Positions 46,709 through 56,081 of a DNA stretch of 64,000 nt are shown here, one piece after another. This DNA comes from Methyloligella sp. (GTDB lineage Bacteria > Pseudomonadota > Alphaproteobacteria > Rhizobiales > HXMU1428-3): positions 332,801 through 396,800 of the forward strand of contig BQJJ01000003.1 of assembly GCA_021604645.1 (NCBI GenBank). Direction: 5' to 3'. Made by a program: the position numbers and the translations under genes. The notes under the pieces were generated by a model. It saw only the letters and a list, made by a program, of their open reading frames with translations. It did no database searches and had not been told where the DNA came from. How positions within the stretch are numbered: position 1 is the stretch's first letter; the number at the start of each line of letters is the position of its first letter.

Positions 46709-47893
46709 ATGTCTGATGCAATTGTAATCGTGGGCGCGGCCCGCACACCTTTAGGCGCTATGCAAGGTGAACTCTCTGACCTTACTGCCAGTGAACTTGG
46801 GGGGCATGCAATTTCTGCGGCGCTCGAAGGTTCTGGTGTCGACAAATCAGAAGTCGATGAAGTTCTCATGGGCTGCGTTCTCCCTGCTGGACAAGGCCAG
46901 GCTCCGGCTCGCCAAGCTGGGTTTGCTGCTGGACTTGATAAAAACGTGCCTGCTGTGACGCTTAATAAAATGTGTGGTTCAGGCATGAAGACCGTGATGA
47001 TGGCGCATGACCAACTGAAAGCCGAGAATGGTTCTGTTCTAGTTGCTGGCGGCATGGAGAGCATGACAAAGGCACCCTATATGCTACCGAAAATGCGTGA
47101 TGGAGCACGACTAGGGCACGCAAATGTTGTGGATCATATGTTTCTTGACGGTTTGGAAGATGCTTATGACAAAGGCCGTTTGATGGGCAGCTTTGCAGAT
47201 GAGTGCGCCCAAAAATATCAACTTTCTCGCGAGGCTCAAGATGACTACGCACTTGCCTCACTCGACCGCGCTCAAAAAGCGCAAGAGAGCGGCGCTTTTG
47301 ATGCTGAAATTTCTCCTGTCACGCTTTCGACTAGAAAAGGTGACGTCACGATAAGCAAGGATGAAGGTCCGTCTCGCGCACGTCCAGATAAAATCCCTCA
47401 CCTCAAACCAGCTTTCAATAAAGATGGCACTGTGACAGCTGCAAATGCGTCTTCTATTTCTGATGGTGGCGCTGCTCTTATTTTAATGAGAGAAACTGAA
47501 GCTCGTGACAAGGGCTTGAATATTCGCGCTCGTATTTTAGGGCATACCAGTCACGCTCATGAACCTGAATGGTTCTCAACAGCGCCTGTTCCTGCCATGC
47601 AAAATTTACTTAAGAAATGTGGTATGTCAGTTTCTGATGTTGACTTATGGGAAATTAACGAAGCTTTTGCTGTCGTTCCTATGGCTGCGATGGCTGAGAT
47701 TGGTATGGACCATAGTGCTGTGAATGTTCATGGTGGAGCCTGCGCCATTGGACATCCAATTGGCGCCTCTGGTGCGCGTATTTTGGTGACATTGCTTCAT
47801 GCTCTTGAACATCATGACAAAACATCCGGTATCGCCTCTCTATGTATTGGCGGCGGCGAGGGAACGGCAGTTGCCATTGAACGTGCAAGTTGA
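46709..47893 (+). CDS. Acetyl-CoA C-acyltransferase (thiolase)
   Basis: A 394-residue biosynthetic-type thiolase. The nucleophilic Cys lies in LNKMCGSGMKTVMMA (about residue 90), the His in GGACAIGHPIGASG and the second Cys in SLCIGGGEGTAVAIE. In this operon it most likely cleaves 2-methylacetoacetyl-CoA to acetyl-CoA and propionyl-CoA (isoleucine). Acetoacetyl-CoA is also a probable substrate. It starts 11 bases after the hydratase stop. Confidence 0.92.
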   Translation: MSDAIVIVGAARTPLGAMQGELSDLTASELGGHAISAALEGSGVDKSEVDEVLMGCVLPAGQGQAPARQAGFAAGLDKNVPAVTLNKMCGSGMKTVMMAHDQLKAENGSVLVAGGMESMTKAPYMLPKMRDGARLGHANVVDHMFLDGLEDAYDKGRLMGSFADECAQKYQLSREAQDDYALASLDRAQKAQESGAFDAEISPVTLSTRKGDVTISKDEGPSRARPDKIPHLKPAFNKDGTVTAANASSISDGGAALILMRETEARDKGLNIRARILGHTSHAHEPEWFSTAPVPAMQNLLKKCGMSVSDVDLWEINEAFAVVPMAAMAEIGMDHSAVNVHGGACAIGHPIGASGARILVTLLHALEHHDKTSGIASLCIGGGEGTAVAIERAS

Positions 47894-47915
47894 TCAGAAA
47901 AGAGAGATTATATAA

Positions 47916-48680
47916 ATGAAATTAGATAATAGCATTTCCGCTGTTGTTACTGGTGCTGCTTCTGGTCTTGGTGAAGCTGTCGCTCGCGCTCTAGCAGCCA
48001 AGGGTGTTCGCGTTACTATATTTGACATGAATGAAGAGCTTGGTAATTCTGTTGCAAGCAACATCAACGGGCAATTTGTTTCTGTTGATGTGTCTGATCC
48101 AGAAAGTGTGCAACGAGGTTTTGAGGTTGCTCGCGCTTCTCATGGCCAGGAGCGAATTATGATAAATTGCGCAGGCATTGCACCATCAGCTAAAACAGTT
48201 TCTCGTGGCAATGCTCATGATGCAGCTCTTTTTGCAAAGGCGGTTGCTGTGAATTTGGTTGGAAGTTTTAACACGGCCTCTCAATCTGCTGAAGGCATGA
48301 CAAAGGCTGACCCGCTTGAAGGAAGTGAACGCGGTGTGATTATCAACACTGCGTCTGTTGCGGCATATGATGGACAGATCGGGCAAATTGCTTATGCTTC
48401 TTCAAAGGGCGGTGTTGTTGGACTAACTCTGCCGATGGCTAGGGACCTTTCTTCTCATGGTATTCGTGTGGTGGCCATTGCACCTGGCATTTTCAAAACA
48501 CCGATGATGGCGCAATTTTCTCAAGAAATTCAGGATGCGCTTGGAGCGCAAGTGCCGTTTCCTTCACGACTTGGGGAACCTGATGAGTTTGCCTCTCTTG
48601 GTGTGCACATATGCGAAAATCAAATGCTCAATGGTGAAGTCATTCGCCTTGATGGCGCTATTCGCATGGCGCCGCGTTAG
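47916..48680 (+). CDS. SDR 3-hydroxyacyl-CoA dehydrogenase (HSD17B10-like)
   Basis: A 254-residue short-chain dehydrogenase. The NAD motif is TGAASGLGEAVA, the catalytic set is Ser in INTASVAAYDGQ, and YASSKGG. The sequence around IAPGIFKTPMM and PSRLGEPDEFASL resembles type 2 3-hydroxyacyl-CoA dehydrogenase, which oxidises 2-methyl-3-hydroxybutyryl-CoA in isoleucine breakdown, exactly the step missing between the hydratase and thiolase here. It is the last gene of the operon, before a strong terminator. Confidence 0.88.
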   Translation: MKLDNSISAVVTGAASGLGEAVARALAAKGVRVTIFDMNEELGNSVASNINGQFVSVDVSDPESVQRGFEVARASHGQERIMINCAGIAPSAKTVSRGNAHDAALFAKAVAVNLVGSFNTASQSAEGMTKADPLEGSERGVIINTASVAAYDGQIGQIAYASSKGGVVGLTLPMARDLSSHGIRVVAIAPGIFKTPMMAQFSQEIQDALGAQVPFPSRLGEPDEFASLGVHICENQMLNGEVIRLDGAIRMAPR

Positions 48681-48709
48681 GCCTTTCATTTTAATATCGC
48701 TTTAAATTT

Positions 48710-48750
48710 AACAAGCTGATTTGAAGGTTTCAAATCAGCTTGTTTTTTTT
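48710..48750. terminator. Bidirectional terminator after valine/isoleucine operon
   Basis: A 16-base perfect stem (AACAAGCTGATTTGAA and its complement) with a three-base loop and a long T-run. It ends the rightward operon and can also end the leftward TAXI transcript. Confidence 0.93.
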
Positions 48751-48774
48751 ATTAGCTTAGCATCTTCCTGAAAT

Positions 48775-49842
48775 TTAGTTTTTGCTTTTAATTAGTTTTT
48801 TCACTTGGTTTAATCTTTGCCATTCTGGAATTTCTGCAGCTAAGCTTGTTTCCTTCCATTTGGGATGACGCCCTATTTCCGTAAAATCTGGGAATTTAGC
48901 AAAGAACCGATTGATGAACTTTTCAATCTTTCTTTTTCGTGCACTGTTCTTTGATTGATCCCAATTATAAACGGCTAACATTATACCATTGGCAACCGTC
49001 GGTACTTTGCTGCCTTTTTCAATTAAGCCTGGGTAATGCTCATGAGATAAATATGATGGAAAATAGAAATGCTCCAGAACATTTACTAGAGGGGTTTTTT
49101 CGGAACTATCGAAAAAGAACGTGGCTGGTATGAAATGCAGACCATCCTCTTTGGTTAAACCGCTTAGTTTATTTAGGGGAGCACCCCCCACCATAATCAT
49201 CGCATCGATTTCACCTCGTTTTAATTTTTCCAAGGCTACCTCATTGTTATAGGTTGTGTATTTCGTTTTCACGCCTAACAGTTCAAATATGTTTCTGCTC
49301 ATAATATTTGTGCCGCTATTGGCCGCTGAGATATTGACCAACTTGCCTTTTAAGTCTCGAATGTTTTTATATTTCTTATTGCCAATCACGTGCCATTCAG
49401 CGTGATAGAGCTTTGTTATAAATTTGATTTTGCTAAATATATTATTATACAGCGACCAATTTTGTCCTCGAAGGTGAGCTAAAATATCCGTTTGGATTAT
49501 ACCGAGATCAACCCCGTTTAAGAACATAATATCTAGCGCATTTTGCGCTCCGCCTTTTGATAGAATAGGCAAGATTCGTATGTGATCTCTTGTAGTTTGG
49601 TTTTCGCCTTCGATGACATCAACGATATCTTTAGCTATGTGGACCTGTGTATCTGACCCTGCATCAATAACGAGAGTGACCGTATTTTTATTGATTGCTT
49701 TTCTGGCTGAATTTAAAGTGGTTGTACTCACTTTACTTTTAAGCCCCATTTTTTCATCAGCTAAACTTATGCTCGAATTTATCATCAACACCATGAAAAG
49801 AAGCATTATTTTGCAGGTGCACTTTTTACAAAATTTTCTCAT
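48775..49842 (-). CDS. TAXI-family periplasmic solute-binding protein
   Basis: A 355-residue secreted protein of the TRAP-associated extracytoplasmic immunogenic (TAXI) family: after a signal peptide, LVIDAGSDTQVHIAKDIVD, GVDLGIIQTDILAHL and LKGKLVNISAANSGTNIMS match the family pattern. The reading frame begins at 49863, but Met8 (49842) gives a normal signal peptide start. No TRAP membrane subunit is in the window; the upstream gene encodes a secreted Cache protein. It may feed a distant transporter or act as a sensor co-protein. Confidence 0.82.
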   Translation of the reverse strand: MRKFCKKCTCKIMLLFMVLMINSSISLADEKMGLKSKVSTTTLNSARKAINKNTVTLVIDAGSDTQVHIAKDIVDVIEGENQTTRDHIRILPILSKGGAQNALDIMFLNGVDLGIIQTDILAHLRGQNWSLYNNIFSKIKFITKLYHAEWHVIGNKKYKNIRDLKGKLVNISAANSGTNIMSRNIFELLGVKTKYTTYNNEVALEKLKRGEIDAMIMVGGAPLNKLSGLTKEDGLHFIPATFFFDSSEKTPLVNVLEHFYFPSYLSHEHYPGLIEKGSKVPTVANGIMLAVYNWDQSKNSARKRKIEKFINRFFAKFPDFTEIGRHPKWKETSLAAEIPEWQRLNQVKKLIKSKN

Positions 49843-49883
49843 ATTTCTATTTAAATGACACATATTTTACTCCGGAAAATAGA

Positions 49884-50393
49884 CTATCTAGTTCTTGCTG
49901 TTTTTGTTTGGTAGATCCCAACTCCTACAAAAAGATTTTCATCCATCCTTTCCAAATAGGTGCTCTTAAAATCTAACTTTCCAGTAACAAAGTTTGGCCA
50001 TTTATAATTTACCCATCCTGTTCTTTTCACTTTCATAAGATCCACGAATTCCTGGATCATCAATTTCCCATCCCCATCAGTGAGGCGAATGATATTCTTA
50101 CCAACAAGAGCTTGAAGCACACCGTGGGCGACGATCACTCCCTCATTATTCATGATAAAAGCGTACAGATCCCTGTCTCTGAAGATTTGAGTGTGATTGA
50201 TGGTATGAAGAGTTTTGTCTATTCCATCATTTTTAAATTTTTTAATAACTTGCTTGGCCATTGAGATGGCCTCCCTTGGCGTTCCTCTACTATTCAGAGA
50301 TTGTGCTGCAGCTTCAAAAGAGACATTAAAAATGAGCAGTGCGAGCAAAAAAACGACCTGAATTTTCTTTAATTTAATTTTTAGATTCAGCAT
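49884..50393 (-). CDS. Secreted single Cache-domain protein
   Basis: A 169-residue protein with a signal peptide (hydrophobic core VVFLLALLIFNVSF, cut near AAA-Q) and one periplasmic Cache_2-like domain: the helical lead KQVIKKFKNDGIDKTLHTIN, then LYAFIMNNEGVIVAHG, LMKVKRTGWVNYKWP and NLFVGVGIYQ. No transmembrane helix or signalling output domain is present. The TAXI gene follows by about 40 bases on the same strand. Presumably binds a small molecule in the periplasm; the ligand is unknown. Confidence 0.78.
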   Translation of the reverse strand: MLNLKIKLKKIQVVFLLALLIFNVSFEAAAQSLNSRGTPREAISMAKQVIKKFKNDGIDKTLHTINHTQIFRDRDLYAFIMNNEGVIVAHGVLQALVGKNIIRLTDGDGKLMIQEFVDLMKVKRTGWVNYKWPNFVTGKLDFKSTYLERMDENLFVGVGIYQTKTARTR

Positions 50394-50414
50394 TTTACTT
50401 ATTAACCACTTTTA

Positions 50415-50451
50415 AAAACAAAAAAAGGGCTCGGGGATAATCCCCGAGCCC
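50415..50451 (-). terminator. Terminator of the porin gene
   Basis: GGGCTCGGGGA pairs with TCCCCGAGCCC around TAA. On the leftward strand it is followed by a T-run (A-run at 50415-50426). It isolates the porin transcript from the Cache-TAXI pair. Confidence 0.93.
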
Positions 50452-50481
50452 TTCTTGATCAAAGGAATTTTGGTTTTGTAA

Positions 50482-51726
50482 TTAGAACTTAATTACGCCA
50501 CCCATAAGAACCATATCAATATCATCGATTGCAGCTTGGTTGCTGATATCGAATTCTTGATGTTCATATGTGATATATAAGTGCATTGCAGCAGCATCGA
50601 TTTCTTGGATAAGACCAAGTTGAACTTTACTTAATTCAGTGTCTGTACCTGCTGCGATTTGTGCTGTTGTAGCTCTTGCATAACCATTGTTAATCTCAGT
50701 GTAACCACCCCAAAGAGTTGTTTTACCTAGAGAATTCCAACGTTGCTTGATACCACCTTGTAGATGCCAACCGTATGTGTCATCAGGGTCGTTTGCAGCA
50801 ATCGTTGCATCATAATCAAAGCCTGAATATTGACCGTGAATGAACAGACCAGTTGGGTTATGCATTAAGCCAAAGTTAGCAAGAAGGTTTTCTTCTTTTC
50901 TAAGACCGCGTGTCTGAGTTGCAAGATCATCCCCCTCAAATACACGGTAGCCAGCAGATGCTTTAAATGTGAAATCACCGAATTTTTGAGTTGTTTTGAT
51001 TGCAACATCGTAGAAGTCATCTTCGCCCCAAGAAGCAGAAATTGTGAACCCACCAATTGTTGGACTATCATAACGAACGATGTTCGTTAGGAAAGAAGAT
51101 TCGAAGAAGCTTGCAGATTGAAGACTGCCAGACAATAGGAAAAGTCTGATGCCGTTAACTGTAAAGCTTGAGTTTCCTAAGAAGTCAGCTTGAGCACCAG
51201 ATGTAATTGAGCTAAAGCCAGCTACATTTGATGAGAAAGTAAGGTTATCTGTAGGAGATGAACCAAAGCCCCATGTTAATTTACCAAGAGATTTACTCTT
51301 GATGAACATGTTCGAGTCACGAATACGTAAGCGTGAACCACCAGAATTGTCATCAGAAGTTTGACTAACTTCAAATGTACGATCAACAAGTGTTTCGATT
51401 TCAATACGGTATCCAGCTGACCACTCATGGTTAATCTTAGCACCACCAGTGAAACGAATACGTGTAGAAGCGTAAGTGCTGTCTACTACGTAAGCATCGC
51501 TATCATTACCGTCATCCCAAATCAAAATGGCTTTATTAACCCAACCTGAGATTTTCAGTGATACCTTACGGTTACCTTTACGAGCTGTGGTTGCTTCAAG
51601 TGTAGCAACACGCTCTTCTAAGTCTGCACAACAGTCCCCCCCAAGGTCAGCAGCTGATGCTGAACCTGAAGTTGCAACCATCATTCCACCAGCAATGATG
51701 CTGGCTAAAGAAAGTTTAGTTTTCAT
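50482..51726 (-). CDS. Major outer-membrane porin (Porin_2 type)
   Basis: A 414-residue porin. A signal peptide ending ASA precedes the mature N terminus ADLGGDCCADLEERVATLEA, a Cys pair and short coiled coil seen in Hyphomicrobiales porins, then a beta-barrel with alternating strands to the C-terminal VLMGGVIKF, whose last Phe is a classic barrel-insertion signal. The frame continues upstream to 51780, but ATG 51726 has GGGG just upstream and the signal peptide starts there. Strong terminator and regulatory-looking upstream repeats suggest an abundant, regulated single-gene unit. Confidence 0.9.
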   Translation of the reverse strand: MKTKLSLASIIAGGMMVATSGSASAADLGGDCCADLEERVATLEATTARKGNRKVSLKISGWVNKAILIWDDGNDSDAYVVDSTYASTRIRFTGGAKINHEWSAGYRIEIETLVDRTFEVSQTSDDNSGGSRLRIRDSNMFIKSKSLGKLTWGFGSSPTDNLTFSSNVAGFSSITSGAQADFLGNSSFTVNGIRLFLLSGSLQSASFFESSFLTNIVRYDSPTIGGFTISASWGEDDFYDVAIKTTQKFGDFTFKASAGYRVFEGDDLATQTRGLRKEENLLANFGLMHNPTGLFIHGQYSGFDYDATIAANDPDDTYGWHLQGGIKQRWNSLGKTTLWGGYTEINNGYARATTAQIAAGTDTELSKVQLGLIQEIDAAAMHLYITYEHQEFDISNQAAIDDIDMVLMGGVIKF

Positions 51727-52101
51727 GATTTCCCCAATCATTAATTTATCTCCATCCCCATCTAAAAAATGGAAACTCAATAAGTATATTTTAATATTAG
51801 AACTATCATTAAATCATTGTTTGAATGTTTAATAATTGCACCTTGGATAGGAAATGTTGCTCAATAATTTCTGAATTGTTGCGAATTGTTGCAAGACATG
51901 TAAATGCACTCTTTTTAGGGATCTGAGGGGTATTGTAGAGCGTTTTGTCCAAATTACTATTCGCGGTAAAATCGTACTATGAGAGGCTGAAACACCACTA
52001 TTAGACCTATTCAGGACTGGTACGAAAGTTTAACAAAGTGTTACGTGGCAAAATCGCAACATGTTGTAAAACTATCTCTAAAATTGGACTTTTCAGTGTA
52101 T
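51727..52101. promoter_or_regulatory. Porin upstream region with direct repeats
   Basis: No gene is seen in 375 bases. A perfect tandem decamer GAATTGTTGC lies at 51873-51892, with another ATGTTGC at 51854-51860. Farther upstream two 20-base elements (51962-51981 and 52044-52063) match at 15 of 20 positions around CGyGGyAAAATCG. Repeats with about one helical turn spacing are typical of response-regulator binding sites. Confidence 0.5.
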
Positions 52102-52737
52102 TTAGAGTTCCTGCCCTGGAATTTCGATCAAAAGCGCTCTCTCTTTTAAGAATGGATGTAGTTTGATAGCCCTTCGAAGTGCTTTTTGGCCTAATTCTGT
52201 ACGCCCTTGACTCATTAAAATCTGAGCTTTTCCTGCCAACGCTCCAAAATGGTTTGGCTCAAGCTCAATTGCACGATCGGCATCCTCTAAGGATTTATCA
52301 AACTCTTCTCGAAGGAAATGAACAAAAGCTCTTTGGTTCCAAACTTCCGCCCAATCTGGTGTTTTTTCAACTACCTTATTTAATATCTCCAGAGAGCCTG
52401 CAAAATCATAAGCTCGTCGGCGCTCCATAGCTTTGGCTAAAAGGTTTGTTGCTTCAGTATTTGGCCCAATAACCCAATTCTGCCAAATTCTATTTTCTAT
52501 GGCTCTAGCAGCACTTTCCGTTTTGGATTGCTTCAGCTCTATATATAGGCGCTGTACTTTTTCATTTGCTAAAGCAATTTTGCTATTACCGATTATAAGG
52601 ACACACAAAATTAGAACAGACTTAAAGAGGTAAAGAGCAATGTTTTGCGTGAACTTAGATTTACGAGATTTGTCGTAAAAAAACGTCGATCTCAAAATGT
52701 CATTCATTCGTACTCTCCATTCTCTACGTGTCTTCAA
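52102..52737 (-). CDS. TPR-repeat protein with N-terminal membrane anchor or signal
   Basis: A 211-residue protein. A hydrophobic stretch (LFKSVLILCVLIIGNSKIALA, about residues 37-57) acts as signal peptide or anchor. Then come tetratricopeptide-like repeats: YDFAGSLEILNKVVEKTPDW, AEVWNQRAFVHFLREEFDKS and PNHFGALAGKAQILMSQGRT (about 110-195). It is likely a periplasmic scaffold. The start may be Met11 rather than the first ATG, which follows an Arg-rich leader. Partner unknown; porin lies downstream. Confidence 0.72.
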   Translation of the reverse strand: MKTRREWRVRMNDILRSTFFYDKSRKSKFTQNIALYLFKSVLILCVLIIGNSKIALANEKVQRLYIELKQSKTESAARAIENRIWQNWVIGPNTEATNLLAKAMERRRAYDFAGSLEILNKVVEKTPDWAEVWNQRAFVHFLREEFDKSLEDADRAIELEPNHFGALAGKAQILMSQGRTELGQKALRRAIKLHPFLKERALLIEIPGQEL

Positions 52738-53320
52738 TATTGAATATGGTACTCACTCAGCTTGATATCTTAGAAGCAAACAAACCACTTTCAGCAAAAC
52801 ATACTTAAAAACTTTTGAATATAGGAGTTCACAATGTGTTTACTGATTTTTTCATGACTAGAAACGAGAAAGAATAGTGTTTAGTGACGATTAAATTTAT
52901 CTATGCACATCATTTTCATGGCAAAACACCAAGTTATTCACAGACATTTTTTAAGGTAACAGCTTGTTGTTGCTTAAAAAGTTTTACCACACAGCTATAT
53001 CCGTGTGAATCAGTGAAAAAGCCCTTTTAATTCTCCCCATAAATGAGATTATTGCACGGTAACAATATACTCTTGTCTTGTTGAATCGTTTCGAACCTTT
53101 TGGTGATTAAAACATCACTTTTAGGCTTGTTTTATCGAGATGACTTTAAAGTTATTGTACACCTGCCAGCGTTTAATGAGGTGAGTTCGCCTTTTGGCAA
53201 ATTTTCATTTTTGAAGACAATTTTTTGTCTATTAGTAATTTGCGTCATACCAGTTTTAGTTGCGTTGCGTTTGTATTTTACGTGTCGTGTTAGCTACAGA
53301 TATATTCTGTGTGAGGGAAA
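52738..53320. other. Non-coding divergent region
   Basis: A 580-base AT-rich gap between the leftward TPR gene and the rightward large outer-membrane protein. It must hold both promoters. A 145-codon frame from 53100 overlaps the next gene in another frame and is not convincing. No clear operator was seen. Confidence 0.4.
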
Positions 53321-55672
53321 ATGCTTAATAGACAAGTTAGATCAACTCGAACAAAATTTGAGTTTGTCTTCAAAACATCATTACTTTCAGCCTGCTTTAT
53401 TGCGCTTAGTGGTCTTACCTATTTTAATAGTGCAGATGCTCAGCAAGCTAATCCAACTCAAAGACAAGACAGTTTTGAGAAAAGTAAAAAGCGGATCTCT
53501 GGGCCGAGGGTTCAGTCTGATGACCTTGATAGCATAGGCTATAAAGTTATGGATGGTGTCGTTGTCATTCCTGAACTTAGAGTTGAAGGTGGTTACGATA
53601 GCAACTTTGATGAATTTTTCCCTGAAGAAGGCTCTTCATATGGCTTAATTGATGGTTCATTTCTTATGGGCTACATCAAAGAAGATAAAGCGGTTACCCT
53701 CACATTCAAAGGCTCCTATGATCGCTTTTCAGAATTAAAGCCTGAGGACAGATGGGATGCAGGTGTTAATTTAGATACCTATTATCGCATCTCTCCTAAT
53801 TTAGAATATAGCAGTGGTTTATTTTACTATCGTGATGAAATTAGTTTGATTAATTCGGAAACTTTTTCCTCTCATTCTAAACTAGATTACACTGCTGAAA
53901 CTTACACAGCTTATTTACAAACAGAATCTTATAAACTCAGATATATCGGCAAAGAGGCCGATTTAAGCTTTTTAGATGCTAGTCAGCGCCCATTTTTACG
54001 AAATGGAGCTTTCAATGTCGAGCGCAGTGAGATTTCAGGCGGCGGCATTTGGGGACCAAATCGACTTGTGGGGCTTTATGGTTCTGCTGGCTTTGGCATT
54101 TCAGATTTCACAGATCAGCCTGATGAAACACGCTTAGATAGAGACGCAAATGAATTTTGGTTAATTGGCGGTATTCGCTTGAACCTTTCATCTTATCTAT
54201 TAGCTGAACTTGGCTGGCGCTATAATGAGCGTGACATTAAAGATCGCGTTATTGGCAACTATGACAGCAATGGTTTTGACGCGAAAATAACATGGGTTCC
54301 AAATGATTATCTGACTGTTACTTTCGAGGCAGATAAGTTTTTTGCTGAGCCATCAGCAGCCTTTTCAGTTGTAGCTGATGTAGAACGTTATGAAATCAGA
54401 GCTACAATCAAACCATCTACGAGATCTGATCTGGATATTTTTGCCTCACACGAATTAAGACGTGAAGTGGGCTCTAACCTTAAATATGAAGAAGAAACAA
54501 TTGGTGCTGAATATCGTTATCAGTTAAGTTCAACTCGGCAGTTTTATGTTACGGCCCTTTATGAGGAAACTGTAGAGGGGTGTAATTGCACTGATTATAA
54601 CAGGTTTAAAATTGGTGTTGGTTATAAGATTAATTTTGTACGGAACCCGAACGACCTAGATATTGAAGAAGATTATGCATCTCGGATTTTGCCCGGTGTG
54701 AGTATTGTTGAAACCAGAGTGAGTTACTCACGACTTATTTTGCCTGAAACAAATATGGTGGCCTTCATAAACCCTGGGTTTACTCAAGTTACTGGAAACG
54801 GTGAGGACCATGATGGTGAGTTGGACGGGGCTAGCATTGATTTTAGAATTCCTGGCTTTGCTGGCATCCAGACATCAGATGAGTTGAATAGACTTGGTCT
54901 TGGTGGACGCGATTTGAGTTTCAATTTAGCCGGTTATTACGGGCACTATTCATCAGACCAAACCACAACATGTGCATCTAGTGGCATTGATGGACATTGT
55001 GTTTATTTCAATATTTTTGATAGTCAGCCAGCTATTGTGAATAGCACAGGCCCAAATAGTGATTTCACAACAACGACCAAACGCGATGTTAACGCATGGG
55101 GAGTTGCTCTCGAAACTCAATTCAACAACGGTTTGTCACCTGCTATGAATTCTCCATTTCGTGTCGGTTTAGCTTTGAAAGCTTTACAACAAGACACGCA
55201 TTTGATTGCAACAGAAACAACAGGCAATGAACACGTCGATTATTATGAAGACTTAGATAGTTTTTATTATGGTTTGTACATTGCGGTTGATCGTTCTATG
55301 GATCTCGGCCGTGGGTTTACTCTTGGGGTCAATGCTGAAGCTGGTGCCTATTTTGTTGATACTAGCTATAAGGGTCGTTATACGGCTGCGCTTGAATGTG
55401 GCTGCTCCAATATCCACGATAGCGCTGATAGTAAGGCATCGGATCAAGATATATCTTTTATTGGTTCTCTAAGAGTTGAATTAAATAAAAATATCGGGTG
55501 GGGAACTTTCGGATTGTTTGCTGAAGGCGAGTATTATTCGTATGCTCCTAAGGTTAAATATAATAACAATGATAATCCATCGGTCACTGGAACTAATATT
55601 GGGACTTCCATTGAAGGTGATGAAGCTTATAGCTATAGCTTTGGTGGTCGTTTGAATATCCCATTAAACTAA
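53321..55672 (+). CDS. Large outer-membrane beta-barrel protein, apparently two barrels
   Basis: A 783-residue secreted protein. A signal peptide (core LLSACFIALSGLTYF, likely cut after DAQ near residue 41) is followed by a short polar linker. Residues about 70-439 alternate polar/hydrophobic strands like BBP2-type outer-membrane barrels and end with GVGYKINF, a typical barrel terminus. Residues about 450-783 form a second strand-rich region ending GGRLNIPLN. Cys pairs occur as CNC and CGC. ATG 53321 has GAGGG upstream. It resembles putative porin/surface barrel families; function unknown. Confidence 0.7.
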   Translation: MLNRQVRSTRTKFEFVFKTSLLSACFIALSGLTYFNSADAQQANPTQRQDSFEKSKKRISGPRVQSDDLDSIGYKVMDGVVVIPELRVEGGYDSNFDEFFPEEGSSYGLIDGSFLMGYIKEDKAVTLTFKGSYDRFSELKPEDRWDAGVNLDTYYRISPNLEYSSGLFYYRDEISLINSETFSSHSKLDYTAETYTAYLQTESYKLRYIGKEADLSFLDASQRPFLRNGAFNVERSEISGGGIWGPNRLVGLYGSAGFGISDFTDQPDETRLDRDANEFWLIGGIRLNLSSYLLAELGWRYNERDIKDRVIGNYDSNGFDAKITWVPNDYLTVTFEADKFFAEPSAAFSVVADVERYEIRATIKPSTRSDLDIFASHELRREVGSNLKYEEETIGAEYRYQLSSTRQFYVTALYEETVEGCNCTDYNRFKIGVGYKINFVRNPNDLDIEEDYASRILPGVSIVETRVSYSRLILPETNMVAFINPGFTQVTGNGEDHDGELDGASIDFRIPGFAGIQTSDELNRLGLGGRDLSFNLAGYYGHYSSDQTTTCASSGIDGHCVYFNIFDSQPAIVNSTGPNSDFTTTTKRDVNAWGVALETQFNNGLSPAMNSPFRVGLALKALQQDTHLIATETTGNEHVDYYEDLDSFYYGLYIAVDRSMDLGRGFTLGVNAEAGAYFVDTSYKGRYTAALECGCSNIHDSADSKASDQDISFIGSLRVELNKNIGWGTFGLFAEGEYYSYAPKVKYNNNDNPSVTGTNIGTSIEGDEAYSYSFGGRLNIPLN

Positions 55673-56081
55673 ATTTTCAAGCTCCTAAATAGCTTAATAA
55701 TAGAATTTATGAACAATATAGAAGCCTTGCGATTTAATAATGATTAAACTGCAGGGTTTCTTGTTTTTTTAGCTACAAATTATTAAATTACTCCTCTCAC
55801 TTTTCCCTCTAATCACTCAAAAACTTCGATTTTTCTCACCCCTGATCCAGGGCACTTAATTCACATGAATTATTGTCCTGTCACGATCTAATAAAAGTGA
55901 CCCACCTTATTCAATAGGCCCTAAGTGCTTAATAATTAAGGTTAATTATTCATTACAACTCCAACAATCTCGGTACAGACATACCTATTTTGCTACAGCT
56001 ATTAATACCTTTTTTACTTTTCAAAACTGGGAGGAGGAGAGGGTTTTTGTTCATTTTAGTAGTTAGTCTGGGAGTTAGTTT
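55673..56081. other. Non-coding stretch with weak terminator
   Basis: About 410 AT-rich bases. An imperfect hairpin (GAAGCCTTGC at 55721-55730 with GCAGGGTTTC at 55751-55760) followed by seven T residues may terminate the barrel gene. The right part includes the promoter and the GGGAG-type ribosome site of the next gene. Confidence 0.45.

Noticed and set aside
53100..53537. 145-codon rightward reading frame ahead of the large barrel protein
   Set aside because: It overlaps the well-supported barrel gene in another frame for more than 200 bases, has no clear ribosome site and no family features.
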